Source of the DNA: an uncultured Flavobacteriaceae bacterium
GTDB taxonomy: Bacteria > Bacteroidota > Bacteroidia > Flavobacteriales > Flavobacteriaceae
DNA length: 64,000 nt
Reading direction: 5' to 3'
Assembly (NCBI GenBank): GCA_905182835.1
Contig: CAJJDI010000006.1
Coordinates: forward strand, 33,419-97,418
How positions within the stretch are numbered: position 1 is the stretch's first letter; the number at the start of each line of letters is the position of its first letter. Shown piece after piece: positions 1-8,876 of the stretch. The translations under genes were made by a program, and so were the position numbers. The notes beneath the pieces were generated by a model. That model did not search any database. It saw only the letters and a program-made list of their open reading frames with translations, and was not told the origin of the DNA.

Positions 1-15
1 TAACATATTTTGATT

Positions 16-339
16 TTACCCTCCAACTCTCTTTGTTTCAAAGCCTTTAGAATTTAATATTTTCATAATTTTATCCCTATAATCACCTTGAATTATAATA
101 TAATTTTCTTTTACAGTTCCACCAACACTAAGAAATTTTTTCAAATCTTTTGCAATAATTTTTAGTTCACTATTATTAATCTTGAAATTTTCTAAAATAG
201 TTATAGGCTTGCCCTTTCTTTTCTCATACTTACAGATAATGGGTTCATCTTGAGATTGTTTAACCTCATCTGTAGAATAATTATTGTCAGTTAACTTATG
301 ATCTGGGAAGAAATTTTTTAATTGATCTTGTAAATCCAT
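16..339 (-). CDS. SUI1/eIF1-family translation factor (YciH-like)
   Basis: A 107-residue protein of the bacterial SUI1 (eIF1, YciH) family, thought to help discriminate initiation complexes on the ribosome. The C-terminal two thirds carry the family pattern: a basic stretch with KRKGKP, then LKIIAKDLKKFLSVGGTVK, then IIIQGD and a terminal GFETKRVGG. The first 35 residues are a poorly conserved polar leader. Length is normal for the family. Its ATG overlaps the TAA of the upstream oxygenase gene by one base (TAATG), so the two are probably co-transcribed and translationally coupled. The family assignment is firm; the cellular role in Bacteroidota is not established. Confidence 0.88.
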   Translation of the reverse strand: MDLQDQLKNFFPDHKLTDNNYSTDEVKQSQDEPIICKYEKRKGKPITILENFKINNSELKIIAKDLKKFLSVGGTVKENYIIIQGDYRDKIMKILNSKGFETKRVGG

Positions 340-1295
340 TACTTTTTCAATAAACCTAGTTCAACTAACCTTTGATTTAAAAATTCCCCTGCAGTTATAT
401 CTTCAAATGATTTAGGGTTTTTTTTATCAATACATGATTCAAGAACATTTAATTTCATATCACTTATAGGGTGCATAAAAAACGGAATAGAATACCTAGA
501 TTTCTTCATTAAGTCTTTAGACGGGTTAATAACTCGATGTACTGTAGATTTTAATTTATTATTAGTATGTCTAGATAACATGTCCCCAACGTTTATCATT
601 AACTGATCTTCTGAAGCAATAGCGTCAATCCATTCACCATTATTATTTTTAACCTGTAATCCTCTTCCTTGAGCTCCCATTAATAAAGTAATTAAATTTA
701 TATCCCCGTGTGCAGCAGCCCTAACAGCATCTTTAGGTTTATCTAAGATAGGAGGGTAGTGAATAGGTCTAAGTATAGAGTTGCCGTTAGTTAAATATTT
801 ATCAAAATAAAACTCATCTAGATTTAAATATAAAGCTAAAGCCCTTAGTACATATTTAGCTGTTTTCTCTAGTAATTTATATGTTTCCTTCCCTACTATG
901 TTAAACTCGTTATTCTCAGAAATCTCAACATTCAAAGGGTATTCTTGTAAAAGTTTTTCATCTCCTTCTACGTATTGACCAAAATGCCAAAATTCTTTTA
1001 AATCTCCATGCTTACTACCTTTAGCTGATTCTTTTCCAAAGGAAACATATCCTCTTTGACCTGAAATACCAGGTATCTCATATTTGTTTTTAGTTTCTTG
1101 GGGTAGGTCAAAAAATGATTTTATTTCTCTATATAATTTTTCGTTAAATTCAGAATTAAGAAAATGTCCATTTAAGGCTACAAAGCCAATTTCTTCAAAA
1201 GCTCTACCAATTGACTGAACAAACTCATTCTTTTTATCAACATTTGCAGAAAGGAAATCTGCTAAATTTACACTGGGGATTTTATTTGTAGTCAT
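339..1295 (-). CDS. 2-oxoglutarate/Fe(II) oxygenase, isopenicillin N synthase-like family
   Basis: Non-heme iron dioxygenase of the IPNS/gibberellin-oxidase-like family, about 318 residues. Counting from the longest ORF, the iron ligands are visible as H199-x-D201 (AAHGDINLITLL) and H256 (STVHRVINP), with the RxS co-substrate motif at R270/S272 (SRYSIPFF). The longest ORF begins with GTG at 1304; I prefer the ATG at 1295 (MTTNKIPSVNLADFLS), which matches the usual start of this family. The gene lies directly upstream of the SUI1 gene and is divergent from the E1 dehydrogenase. The substrate cannot be told from sequence; homologues are widely distributed and mostly uncharacterised. Confidence 0.85.
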   Translation of the reverse strand: MTTNKIPSVNLADFLSANVDKKNEFVQSIGRAFEEIGFVALNGHFLNSEFNEKLYREIKSFFDLPQETKNKYEIPGISGQRGYVSFGKESAKGSKHGDLKEFWHFGQYVEGDEKLLQEYPLNVEISENNEFNIVGKETYKLLEKTAKYVLRALALYLNLDEFYFDKYLTNGNSILRPIHYPPILDKPKDAVRAAAHGDINLITLLMGAQGRGLQVKNNNGEWIDAIASEDQLMINVGDMLSRHTNNKLKSTVHRVINPSKDLMKKSRYSIPFFMHPISDMKLNVLESCIDKKNPKSFEDITAGEFLNQRLVELGLLKK

Positions 1296-1327
1296 ATTTT
1301 TCACTAATATTATAATTATTATGTAAT

Positions 1328-1363
1328 AGTTAATAAAGTTAATAAACTTAATTAATAATTAAG
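1328..1363. repeat. Tandem 9-mer plus inverted repeat in a divergent intergenic region
   Basis: AGTTAATAA occurs twice in tandem (1328-1336 and 1337-1345), followed at once by an inverted repeat CTTAAT-TAATA-ATTAAG (1347-1363). It lies between the divergent oxygenase and E1 genes. It could be an operator, but such AT-only repeats also arise by chance in this genome. Confidence 0.3.
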
Positions 1364-1412
1364 CTTATTAGAATTATATATTTTATATTTTTAATGAAAA
1401 TTTTTATTTTTT

Positions 1413-3389
1413 ATGTTGTATAAAACAGGCGGTATTAAAACGTTAAAATTAGTCGAGTTATATACCGCTATGATGAAGTCTAGGCTTATTGAAGAAAAAA
1501 TGTTAATTCTTCTTAGACAAGGAAAAATATCCAAGTGGTTTTCTGGAATTGGACAAGAAGCAATTTCGATAGGATTAACAAATGCTTTAAATGATGATGA
1601 GTTTATTTTACCTATGCATCGTAATCTAGGTGTATTCACTTCTAGAAACATCCCCCTTTCAAAATTATTTAGCCAATGGCAAGGCAAAGCATCAGGATTT
1701 ACAAAAGGTAGAGACAGGTCTTTTCATTTTGGAACAAAAGAATTTCATATAGTTGGGATGATATCTCATTTAGGCCCTCAAATGGGTGTTGCTGATGGTA
1801 TTGCGTTACACCAACTAATTAATAAAACTAATAAAGTTACAGCTGTATTTACTGGAGATGGCGGTACTAGTGAGGGAGATTTTCATGAAGCCTTAAATGT
1901 TGCTTCAGTATGGAATTTACCTGTGCTTTTTTGTATCGAAAATAACGGTTATGGTTTATCAACTTCTACTAAAGAACAATATAATTGCGAAAACTTAGCG
2001 GATAAAGGAGTAGGGTATGGGATGGAATCACATATTATAGATGGAAATAATGTTATTGAAGTATACAGTAAAATATCTAAAATATCAAAAGATATTAGAA
2101 AAAACCCTAGACCTGTATTAATAGAGTTTAAAACTTTTAGAATTAGAGGTCATGAAGAAGCTAGTGGAGTTAAATATGTTCCAAAAGAACTTATAGACAC
2201 TTGGGCTAAAAAAGATCCGATTTCAAACTTTGAATATTTTCTATTAGAAAATGAATTAATTAATGACGGAGATATTAAATCTATAAAAGAAATATTAAAC
2301 AAAGAGATTAACGATAATTTAGAAATTGCATACAATGAAGATTATCCAATTGCAAATGTGGAATTTGAATTATCAGATGTTTTCAAAAAGTTTGAAGTTA
2401 AACTTATTTCTCCTTCAATAGAAACAAAACACATAAGGTTAGTAGATGCTATTTCTGAAGGCTTAGATGAAGCTATGAAAAAGAATGACTCATTAGTTAT
2501 AATGGGACAAGATATTGCAGAATATGGTGGTGTCTTTAAAATTACAGAAGGTTTTGTTGAGAAGTATGGTAAAGATAGAGTAAGAAACACTCCTATATGC
2601 GAATCTTCTATAATTGAAGTAGCAATGGGTTTATCTATCTGTGATACAAAATCTGTAGTAGAATTACAATTTGGAGACTTTATAACTTCTGGTTTTAATC
2701 CAGTAGTTAATTATCTCGCTAAATCTTATTATAGATGGGGGCAAAACGCAGATGTTGTATTAAGAATGCCTTGTGGAGCAGGAGTAGGAGCAGGTCCTTT
2801 TCATTCTCAAACAAACGAAGCTTGGTTTACTAAAACGCCAGGTTTAAAGGTTGTTTACCCTGCTTTTCCGGCAGATGCAAAAGGTCTGTTAACAGCATCT
2901 ATTGAAGATCCAAACCCTGTTTTATTTTTTGAGCATAAAGCATTGTATAGAAGTATTCGACAAGATGTGCCTGTCGGTTATTACAATATACCTATTGGAA
3001 AAGCTTGCAGTTTAATGACCGGTAGTGATTTAACTATAATTACCTACGGAGCACCAGTACATAAAGCTTTAGAGATAGTAAAAAATAGAGATAAATACTC
3101 TTTTGATTTAATTGATTTAAGAACGTTGTGCCCTTTAGATAAAGAGTCTATAATCAGTTCTGTTAAAAAAACTGGAAAGGCAATAATACTACAAGAAGAT
3201 TCCATGTTTGGAGGGTTAGCCTCTGAGATCTCTTCAATTATAATGGAAAATTGCTTTGAACACTTAGATGCACCTGTTATAAGAGTTGCAAGTTTAGATA
3301 CTCCTATTCCATTTGAAAAAAGTCTAGAAGATCAGTACCTACCATACAATAGATTTGAAATAGAACTGGATAAATTACTTAATTATTAA
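1413..3389 (+). CDS. 2-oxoacid dehydrogenase E1, fused alpha and beta subunits (branched-chain type)
   Basis: A 658-residue thiamine-diphosphate enzyme fusing the alpha subunit (about 1-330) to the beta subunit (about 335-658) of the branched-chain 2-oxoacid dehydrogenase E1 component. It should decarboxylate 2-oxo acids and pass the acyl group to the lipoyl domain of E2. The alpha half contains the TPP motif GDGGTSEGDFHEA ... ENNGYG (about residues 148-180) and RIRGHEEASG near the phosphorylation-loop region. The beta half contains MGQDIAEYGGVFK, NTPICESSIIE and RMPCGAGVGAGPFHSQ. No E2 or E3 gene is adjacent. The fused form is common in Flavobacteriia. Start is the ATG at 1413; the next in-frame ATGs (from 1470) would cut into the conserved N-terminus. 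Confidence 0.9.
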   Translation: MLYKTGGIKTLKLVELYTAMMKSRLIEEKMLILLRQGKISKWFSGIGQEAISIGLTNALNDDEFILPMHRNLGVFTSRNIPLSKLFSQWQGKASGFTKGRDRSFHFGTKEFHIVGMISHLGPQMGVADGIALHQLINKTNKVTAVFTGDGGTSEGDFHEALNVASVWNLPVLFCIENNGYGLSTSTKEQYNCENLADKGVGYGMESHIIDGNNVIEVYSKISKISKDIRKNPRPVLIEFKTFRIRGHEEASGVKYVPKELIDTWAKKDPISNFEYFLLENELINDGDIKSIKEILNKEINDNLEIAYNEDYPIANVEFELSDVFKKFEVKLISPSIETKHIRLVDAISEGLDEAMKKNDSLVIMGQDIAEYGGVFKITEGFVEKYGKDRVRNTPICESSIIEVAMGLSICDTKSVVELQFGDFITSGFNPVVNYLAKSYYRWGQNADVVLRMPCGAGVGAGPFHSQTNEAWFTKTPGLKVVYPAFPADAKGLLTASIEDPNPVLFFEHKALYRSIRQDVPVGYYNIPIGKACSLMTGSDLTIITYGAPVHKALEIVKNRDKYSFDLIDLRTLCPLDKESIISSVKKTGKAIILQEDSMFGGLASEISSIIMENCFEHLDAPVIRVASLDTPIPFEKSLEDQYLPYNRFEIELDKLLNY

Positions 3390-3400
3390 GCTATATTTAA

Positions 3401-3622
3401 ATGTTTCAAGACAAACAAATCCTCATAGACATAGCTAAAATGAAAATGCCTTTTGGTAAATACAAGGGGAGGTACCTAATAGATCTACCCGAGCATTATA
3501 TAGTATGGTATAAAAACAAGGGTTTTCCAGCTGGAAAAATAGGAAAACAATTAGAGCTCGTCTATGAATTACAATTAAACGGATTAGAAGATATTGTAAG
3601 AGAGGTTAAAAGAAGGTATTAA
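3401..3622 (+). CDS. DUF3820 family protein
   Basis: A 73-residue protein of the DUF3820 family, recognisable from MPFGKYKGRYLIDLPEHYIVWY, KGFPAGKIGKQL and LELVYELQLNGL. The family has sometimes been annotated as a putative quorum-sensing-regulated virulence factor, but no biochemical role is established. The gene starts 11 bases after the E1 stop and probably shares its transcript. There is no signal peptide or membrane segment. Confidence 0.82.
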   Translation: MFQDKQILIDIAKMKMPFGKYKGRYLIDLPEHYIVWYKNKGFPAGKIGKQLELVYELQLNGLEDIVREVKRRY

Positions 3623-3670
3623 TATTTAATTTAAGTATTAGATTTGATTACATTTAAAAAAAAATATCAA

Positions 3671-3904
3671 ATGGACACATTATTTTTAGGTATAGAGTTA
3701 ACTGAGTGGGTAGGTTATTTAGCAATGACTGTTTTACTTGTTTCATTTATGATGAAAAACGTAATTAAACTTAGAATAATTAACAGTATTGGATGTCTAT
3801 TTTTCGTAATATATGGTTCATTAATTACTCAATACCCTATAGTTATTACTAACCTTGCTATTATTTTAATTAACCTATATTATTTATTTCTTAAAAAAGA
3901 TTAG
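3671..3904 (+). CDS. Small YgjV-like membrane protein
   Basis: A 77-residue hydrophobic protein with three probable membrane segments (about 8-24, 29-47 and 52-73) ending in a lysine-rich tail. It resembles the short YgjV-like membrane proteins of flavobacteria, some of which carry the mistaken name uroporphyrinogen decarboxylase. The open frame extends upstream to a TTG at 3644, but the ATG at 3671 begins exactly where the hydrophobic region does and is preferred. It follows the DUF3820 gene and converges on the dipeptidase. Function unknown. Confidence 0.65.
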   Translation: MDTLFLGIELTEWVGYLAMTVLLVSFMMKNVIKLRIINSIGCLFFVIYGSLITQYPIVITNLAIILINLYYLFLKKD

Positions 3905-3927
3905 TTTTATACTAATAATAATAAAAA

Positions 3928-5055
3928 CTACAAATCTTTTAACTTATCTGAAATTACAGAAACCTCGTCCAAAACTCTAAGTAAATTTCCTGACCATATC
4001 TTTTCAATTTCCGTCTCAGTATAACCTCTTTCAACTAACTCTAATGTTACGTTAAAGGTCTCTGAGGCATCTTTCCACCCTTCAATACCACCACCACCAT
4101 CAAAATCACTACTTATGCCTACATGATTTATTCCTATTTTTTTTACTAAATAATCAATATGGTCAACAAAATCTGAAACATCTACTTTGTTATTACTACT
4201 TGGTTTAGATTTTTCAGAGTTTAAATACGATTTAAATGCAACAGTTTGTACAACACCACCATTTTCTTTTATCCAACCTAGCTGCTCATCATCTAAATTT
4301 CTACTATGATTACATAATGTTCTTGCTGAAGAGTGGGATGCAATAACAGGAGCTTTGCTTATCTCAATCATTTGTCTAATAGCTTCTTTAGATGGATGAG
4401 AAACATCTATCATTATACCAAGCCTATTCATTTCTTTAATCACTTCAATGCCTAGTTCACTAAGCCCATTGTGAAGATATACTCCGTCGGACTCCCCAGT
4501 GTTGCTATCACTTAATTGGCTATGTCCATTATGAGCTAATGACATGTAGCGTGCTCCCATGTCATAAAATTTTTCTACGTTTTTAATGTCTAGTCCAATT
4601 GGATAACTGTTTTCAATACCAATCATTGCAACTTTTTTACCACTTCTATGAATTTTTTTAACATCTGCTGAAGTAAGTGCTAATCCAATTTTTTCTGGCG
4701 CATAGATGTTAACTAAATTTTGAATAGCATTAAATTTAGATATCGCATTATTATAAGCTTTTTCATAGCCCTCATCACTTAACTCACCTTGACCAGTATA
4801 TACTACAAACCAAGCAACATCTAAGCCACCAGATTCCATTTTTGGAATATTACATTGTGTATTTAAATTTTGAGAATAATTAATTGAGTCAGTAAAATTT
4901 CGAACATCAATATCACAATGTGTGTCGAGAGTTATAATATTATTGTGTATTGATTTCGCTTTCTCTATAAGAGTGTTTTTGTCATTATTAATCTTTAAAA
5001 GATAAATAACAGCAATAATTATAAGTAAAAAAATGGTTTTGAGGTAAGAGTTCAT
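3928..5055 (-). CDS. Membrane dipeptidase (peptidase family M19), envelope-anchored
   Basis: A 375-residue zinc dipeptidase of the renal dipeptidase family, predicted to cleave dipeptides outside the cytoplasm. Residues 5-20 form a hydrophobic signal or anchor segment. Metal-binding motifs follow in order: DTHCDID (H46, D48), the glutamate in GIENSYPIG, SLAHNGHSQLSDS, IDVSHPS, ASHSSARTLCNHSRNL and VGISSDFDGGGGIEGW near the C-terminus. Length fits the family. It stands alone, convergent with the YgjV-like gene and divergent from the helicase. No lipobox cysteine is visible, so it may be held by the N-terminal helix. Confidence 0.92.
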   Translation of the reverse strand: MNSYLKTIFLLIIIAVIYLLKINNDKNTLIEKAKSIHNNIITLDTHCDIDVRNFTDSINYSQNLNTQCNIPKMESGGLDVAWFVVYTGQGELSDEGYEKAYNNAISKFNAIQNLVNIYAPEKIGLALTSADVKKIHRSGKKVAMIGIENSYPIGLDIKNVEKFYDMGARYMSLAHNGHSQLSDSNTGESDGVYLHNGLSELGIEVIKEMNRLGIMIDVSHPSKEAIRQMIEISKAPVIASHSSARTLCNHSRNLDDEQLGWIKENGGVVQTVAFKSYLNSEKSKPSSNNKVDVSDFVDHIDYLVKKIGINHVGISSDFDGGGGIEGWKDASETFNVTLELVERGYTETEIEKIWSGNLLRVLDEVSVISDKLKDL

Positions 5056-5124
5056 CAGTAAGTGTTTAAGTATAAAAATATAAAATAAATAATGTTTTAT
5101 AGTAGAAAAACTAACTAAAGTTGG

Positions 5125-5132
5125 TATTTTTG
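5125..5132 (+). promoter_or_regulatory. Bacteroidota -7 promoter element before the helicase
   Basis: TATTTTTG matches TAnnTTTG exactly and lies 18 bases before the ATG at 5151. No TTG-type -33 element is obvious. A transcription start near 5136 would exclude the longer TTG-initiated frame from 5121. Confidence 0.45.
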
Positions 5133-5150
5133 CCCACCAACATTTTTCAA

Positions 5151-6692
5151 ATGATAATTACCCTAAACGAGAAAGAAGAAAGAAAAGCTGACAAAAGCTT
5201 ATATAGCTATCAAAAAGGTGCTATTGATAAGATTTTTGATAGTTTTGAGAACTCTAGAGAAGATTATCATCTGTTGTATCAATTACCTACAGGTGGTGGA
5301 AAGACTGTAATTTTTTCAGAAATTGTTAGACAGTACTTGTCAAATCACAATAAAAAAGTATTAGTCATGACTCATAGAATAGAGTTGTGTAAACAAACTT
5401 CAAAAGTATTATCTGAGTTTGGAGTAGTTAATAAAATTATTGATAGTAAAGCTAATCTAGATGATCAGTCCAAGTATAGCTGTTTTGTAGCTATGGTGGA
5501 GACTCTAAACAATAGACTTAATGATGGTAAGTTAGATATTTCTGGAATTGGATTAGTTATAATTGATGAAGCTCACTATAATTCCTTCACTAAGCTATTT
5601 AAATTTTTTAGTAATTCATTTATATTAGGAGTAACGGCTACTCCTTTAAGCTCTAATATTGAGCTGCCTATGACTGACAACTATGATGAATTAATAGTAG
5701 GGGAGTCTATCCAAGATTTAATAAAAAACGAATTTTTAGCCAGTGCTAATATGTATTCATTTAATGTTGGCCTAACCTCTTTAATTATAGGTGCTAATGG
5801 TGACTACACTGTAAAGTCTTCTGAGGACCTGTACACTAACAACGACATGTTATCTAAGTTGTTAATGTCATATGAAGAAAAATGTAAAGGATTAAAAACA
5901 TTGATTTTTAACAATGGAATAAACACATCACTTATTGTTTACGATATGTTTAAGACTGCAGGTTATGATGTAGCTCATTTAGATAACACAGCATCTAAAA
6001 AAGAAAGGGCTAGAATTTTACATTGGTTTAAAGTCACGCCTGGCGCAATCTTAACTTCAGTTAGTATATTAACAACTGGATTTGATGAACCAACTGTTGA
6101 ATCAATAATACTTAATAGAGCAACAAAATCATTAACATTATACTACCAAATGATTGGTAGGGGGTCTAGAATACTAAAAAACAAACCTCACTTTAATGTT
6201 ATAGATTTAGGTAATAATTTCCACAGGTTTGGTGAATGGGGAATTGATTTAGATTGGCAAAGAATATTTAAATCACCAAATTATTACCTAGACAGTATAA
6301 TTACCGATGAAGAAATCGAGGGTAATTTTAGATATGAAATGCCAGATGAATTAAGGCAAGAATTTTTGAATTCTAAAGAAGTTTATTTCGATATTAATAA
6401 AACTTATGTTGAATCCATAAGAAAAGGTGAGTCCTCAAAAGTTGTTTTAGAGAGATCTATAATTCAACATGCTGAAATATGTATTGAAAACAGTGAAGAT
6501 ATTTTTGATGCGCTTATTTTATCAAAAAAACTTAATGATGATATAGATTTTAGAATAAATAGATACTCAAAATGTATCAGTAAGAGTACACATAATTTTT
6601 TAGATTGGCTGACCGATGATTACAAGAAACGATTAAGATCTTATTTAAGGGAAAACTTTGATAAAATTAAAGAGACAGTAACAGTTAGTTAA
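5151..6692 (+). CDS. DEAD/DEAH-box helicase, superfamily 2
   Basis: A 513-residue SF2 helicase. Motif I is LPTGGGKTVI, motif II is DEAH (IIDEAHYNSF), motif III is TATP, and motif VI is QMIGRGSR, with TTGFDEPTVE just before it. A C-terminal region of about 150 residues follows the RecA folds and has no recognisable domain. The type resembles the SSL2/UvrB-like helicases common in bacterial genomes whose substrates are unknown. The ATG at 5151 is preferred over the TTG at 5121 because the likely -7 promoter box (5125-5132) overlaps the extra codons. No nuclease or methylase neighbours are present, so nothing suggests a defence island. Confidence 0.85.
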   Translation: MIITLNEKEERKADKSLYSYQKGAIDKIFDSFENSREDYHLLYQLPTGGGKTVIFSEIVRQYLSNHNKKVLVMTHRIELCKQTSKVLSEFGVVNKIIDSKANLDDQSKYSCFVAMVETLNNRLNDGKLDISGIGLVIIDEAHYNSFTKLFKFFSNSFILGVTATPLSSNIELPMTDNYDELIVGESIQDLIKNEFLASANMYSFNVGLTSLIIGANGDYTVKSSEDLYTNNDMLSKLLMSYEEKCKGLKTLIFNNGINTSLIVYDMFKTAGYDVAHLDNTASKKERARILHWFKVTPGAILTSVSILTTGFDEPTVESIILNRATKSLTLYYQMIGRGSRILKNKPHFNVIDLGNNFHRFGEWGIDLDWQRIFKSPNYYLDSIITDEEIEGNFRYEMPDELRQEFLNSKEVYFDINKTYVESIRKGESSKVVLERSIIQHAEICIENSEDIFDALILSKKLNDDIDFRINRYSKCISKSTHNFLDWLTDDYKKRLRSYLRENFDKIKETVTVS

Positions 6693-6739
6693 TTTTTAAT
6701 TATATTTATTTCTCAAACTAATTAATAAAACAATATTTC

Positions 6740-7093
6740 ATGGATTCTTATAAGGCAAACATAATTAACTCTGTTGCGCTAATTTCTATTGGTGTTTGGA
6801 GTTACTTAGAAGTTTTATCTCTAACAGCTCTTATTCCTGTAGTGTTTGGATTTATTCTATTGTTATGTAGTAAAGGGGTGAAAAATAAAAATAAACTTAT
6901 AGCTCATATTGCAGTTTTGCTAACTTTAATAATTTTACTAGCTTTAGTAATAATGAGGTTACCAAAATCTTTTGATACTGGAGGTCTAGGTTTAATACGT
7001 ATTTTAGTTATGATATCTACTTCTTTAGTATCGATGTTATATTTTATAAGAAGTTTTAAAGCAAATAGAGAAAAAACCAATATTAATATCTAA
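6740..7093 (+). CDS. Small four-helix membrane protein, unrecognised
   Basis: A 117-residue protein with four hydrophobic stretches (about 8-25, 29-44, 53-73 and 82-103) and short basic connections such as KGVKNKNK and a polar tail KANREKTNINI. I do not recognise a family with confidence. It starts 47 bases after the helicase and 11 bases before the metal-binding lipoprotein gene, so it may belong to the latter's transcript. Overall topology is compatible with a small integral membrane protein; no charged residues within the helices suggest a transport mechanism. Confidence 0.6.
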   Translation: MDSYKANIINSVALISIGVWSYLEVLSLTALIPVVFGFILLLCSKGVKNKNKLIAHIAVLLTLIILLALVIMRLPKSFDTGGLGLIRILVMISTSLVSMLYFIRSFKANREKTNINI

Positions 7094-7104
7094 ATTTTTA
7101 AATT

Positions 7105-7515
7105 ATGAATAAAATATATCTGATTACAAGTGTTATTTTTTTAGTTTCTTGTTTAAACAAGAAAACTCCTGAGGTTATAGAAATTGTAAACACACCAGAA
7201 ATACAACTTACAAGCGAAATACAAAGTGATATATCTTTCGGAGTTCGAGGTAATTGTGGTATGTGTAAATCTACTATCGAAGCAGCAGCTATGTCTATCA
7301 AAGGTGTAGACAATGCTTCTTGGTCTACAGAATCAAAAATAATTAACATTAATATCAATTCTGATGTTAACGATGAGTTACTTTCTGATATTCATAATGC
7401 TATATCTAAATCTGGTTACGATACCGAAATTAGTTTAGCGGTTGCTGAAAATTATGATAAACTACCAATGTGTTGTAAGTATGATAGGGAAATGGTTATT
7501 ACTTCCAACGACTAA
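7105..7515 (+). CDS. Lipoprotein with heavy-metal-associated (HMA) domain
   Basis: A 136-residue exported lipoprotein. The N-terminus is a short signal peptide ending in a lipobox (FLVSC, modified Cys at about 16). The mature part is an HMA/ferredoxin-like domain: FGVRGNCGMCKSTIEAAAMSIKGVDNASW carries the metal-binding CxxC, followed by the usual beta-strand and helix up to SGYDTE. An extra tail ends in LPMCCKYDRE with two more cysteines. It probably binds copper or a similar soft metal at the outer face of the envelope. No P-type ATPase or efflux genes are adjacent, so the partner is unknown. Confidence 0.82.
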   Translation: MNKIYLITSVIFLVSCLNKKTPEVIEIVNTPEIQLTSEIQSDISFGVRGNCGMCKSTIEAAAMSIKGVDNASWSTESKIINININSDVNDELLSDIHNAISKSGYDTEISLAVAENYDKLPMCCKYDREMVITSND

Positions 7516-7522
7516 TAATATA

Positions 7523-7544
7523 TCTCAATAGTTATTTATTGAGA
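7523..7544 (+). terminator. Hairpin after the HMA lipoprotein gene
   Basis: TCTCAATA-GTTATT-TATTGAGA forms a perfect 8 bp stem seven bases after the stop codon. It is followed by AAAATTTT, so the T-run is short; it may be a weak terminator or only an mRNA 3' end structure. Confidence 0.35.
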
Positions 7545-7622
7545 AAATTTTAACACACACCTATTTGTCCTATAATTTATATTATGTAAAATAGGATTCA
7601 CAACTATGATAAACCGTAAAAA

Positions 7623-8876
7623 ATGAAAGAGCTATCTCAGATACTACATGAATATCTAATGGAAATTGGTATGACTGATGAAAATACATTAATATTATAT
7701 GTTTTAATACTAAGTTTGATTAGTCTTGTTGGGCTATACGTAATTGATTTTATATGTAAAAAGATAATAAGAGTTGTATTTATAAGATTCGCAAAGAAAT
7801 CAAAGTCTAGATTTGATGATATATTAATAACAAATAGAACTCCAAGATATATAGCTCATCTAATTCCATTCTCTATTAGTTTATTTATTATCCCTTTCAT
7901 ATTTAATGAATTTACAGCTATTTCTGATTTGTTGATAAGGGTCAATAAAATGATACTAGTACTAGTAATTGTGTTTATATTGAGAAGTTTAATTTATACT
8001 GTACGAGATTACTTCAAGACACTTCCTAAGCTAAAAGATAAACCTATAGATAGTTATATTCAGGTGATAATGATGTTTATTTGGGCTTTCTCTGTAGTTA
8101 GTCTACTAGCTCTTATAACAGGAAGAAGCTTTATGGAGTTCATCACTACAATTGGTGCTGCGTCTGCAATAATCATTTTAGTATTTAAGGACACTATTAT
8201 GGGATTTGTTGCTAGTATCCAGGTCTCTGTAAACGATATGGTTAGGATTGGAGATTGGATTACATTTCAAAAGTATGGTGCTGATGGAGATGTTATTGAA
8301 ATTAATTTAGCTACGGTTAAAGTTCAAAATTTTGACATGACTATAACTACTATCCCAACTTATGCACTTATTTCAGATTCTTTTAAAAACTGGAGAGGTA
8401 TGGTAAGTTCAGAAGGTCGAAGGATTAAAAGATCTATAAATATTAATTTTGATAGTATTAAATTTCTTAATAAAGAGGATATACAAAAACTATCAAAAAT
8501 TGAGATTATTTCATCATATGTTAATGACAGGAGGAATGATATTGACGGTTTTAATTTAAAAAACAATGTTGATAAAGACCTTCTTCTTAACGGAAGGAAT
8601 TTAACTAATATTGGGGTTTTTAGAAAGTACTTGCAAACTTACATTGAAACGCACTCGGCAATAAATAAAGATATGACTATAATGGTCAGACAATTAGATC
8701 CGACAATACATGGTGTTCCTCTAGAGGTTTACGCTTTTAGTTCAGATAAAGAATGGCAAAATTACGAATACATAATTTCAGATATATTCGATCATATCAT
8801 TTCATCAGTTAAGTATTTCGATTTACATATATTTGAAATGCCTTCTAGTGTGAGTATTAAAAATCTTAAGTTGTAA
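7623..8876 (+). CDS. Mechanosensitive ion channel, MscS family (YbdG-like)
   Basis: A 417-residue channel protein similar in length and layout to YbdG. Hydrophobic segments occupy about 22-45, 75-100, 110-130, 145-165 and 172-200; the last is the pore-lining helix followed by the MscS beta domain (GDWITFQKYGADGDVIEINLATVKVQNFDMTITTIPTY, about 220-250). A cytoplasmic C-terminal alpha/beta domain completes it. Such channels release solutes on hypo-osmotic shock. The last 11 bases overlap the 3' end of truA on the other strand. Confidence 0.88.
   Translation: MKELSQILHEYLMEIGMTDENTLILYVLILSLISLVGLYVIDFICKKIIRVVFIRFAKKSKSRFDDILITNRTPRYIAHLIPFSISLFIIPFIFNEFTAISDLLIRVNKMILVLVIVFILRSLIYTVRDYFKTLPKLKDKPIDSYIQVIMMFIWAFSVVSLLALITGRSFMEFITTIGAASAIIILVFKDTIMGFVASIQVSVNDMVRIGDWITFQKYGADGDVIEINLATVKVQNFDMTITTIPTYALISDSFKNWRGMVSSEGRRIKRSININFDSIKFLNKEDIQKLSKIEIISSYVNDRRNDIDGFNLKNNVDKDLLLNGRNLTNIGVFRKYLQTYIETHSAINKDMTIMVRQLDPTIHGVPLEVYAFSSDKEWQNYEYIISDIFDHIISSVKYFDLHIFEMPSSVSIKNLKL

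Noticed and set aside
5121..5150. TTG start of the helicase
   Set aside because: The extra codons overlap the promoter box at 5125-5132.
5151..6692. Helicase as part of a defence system
   Set aside because: No nuclease, methylase, or other defence genes are near; neighbours are ordinary metabolism and membrane genes.
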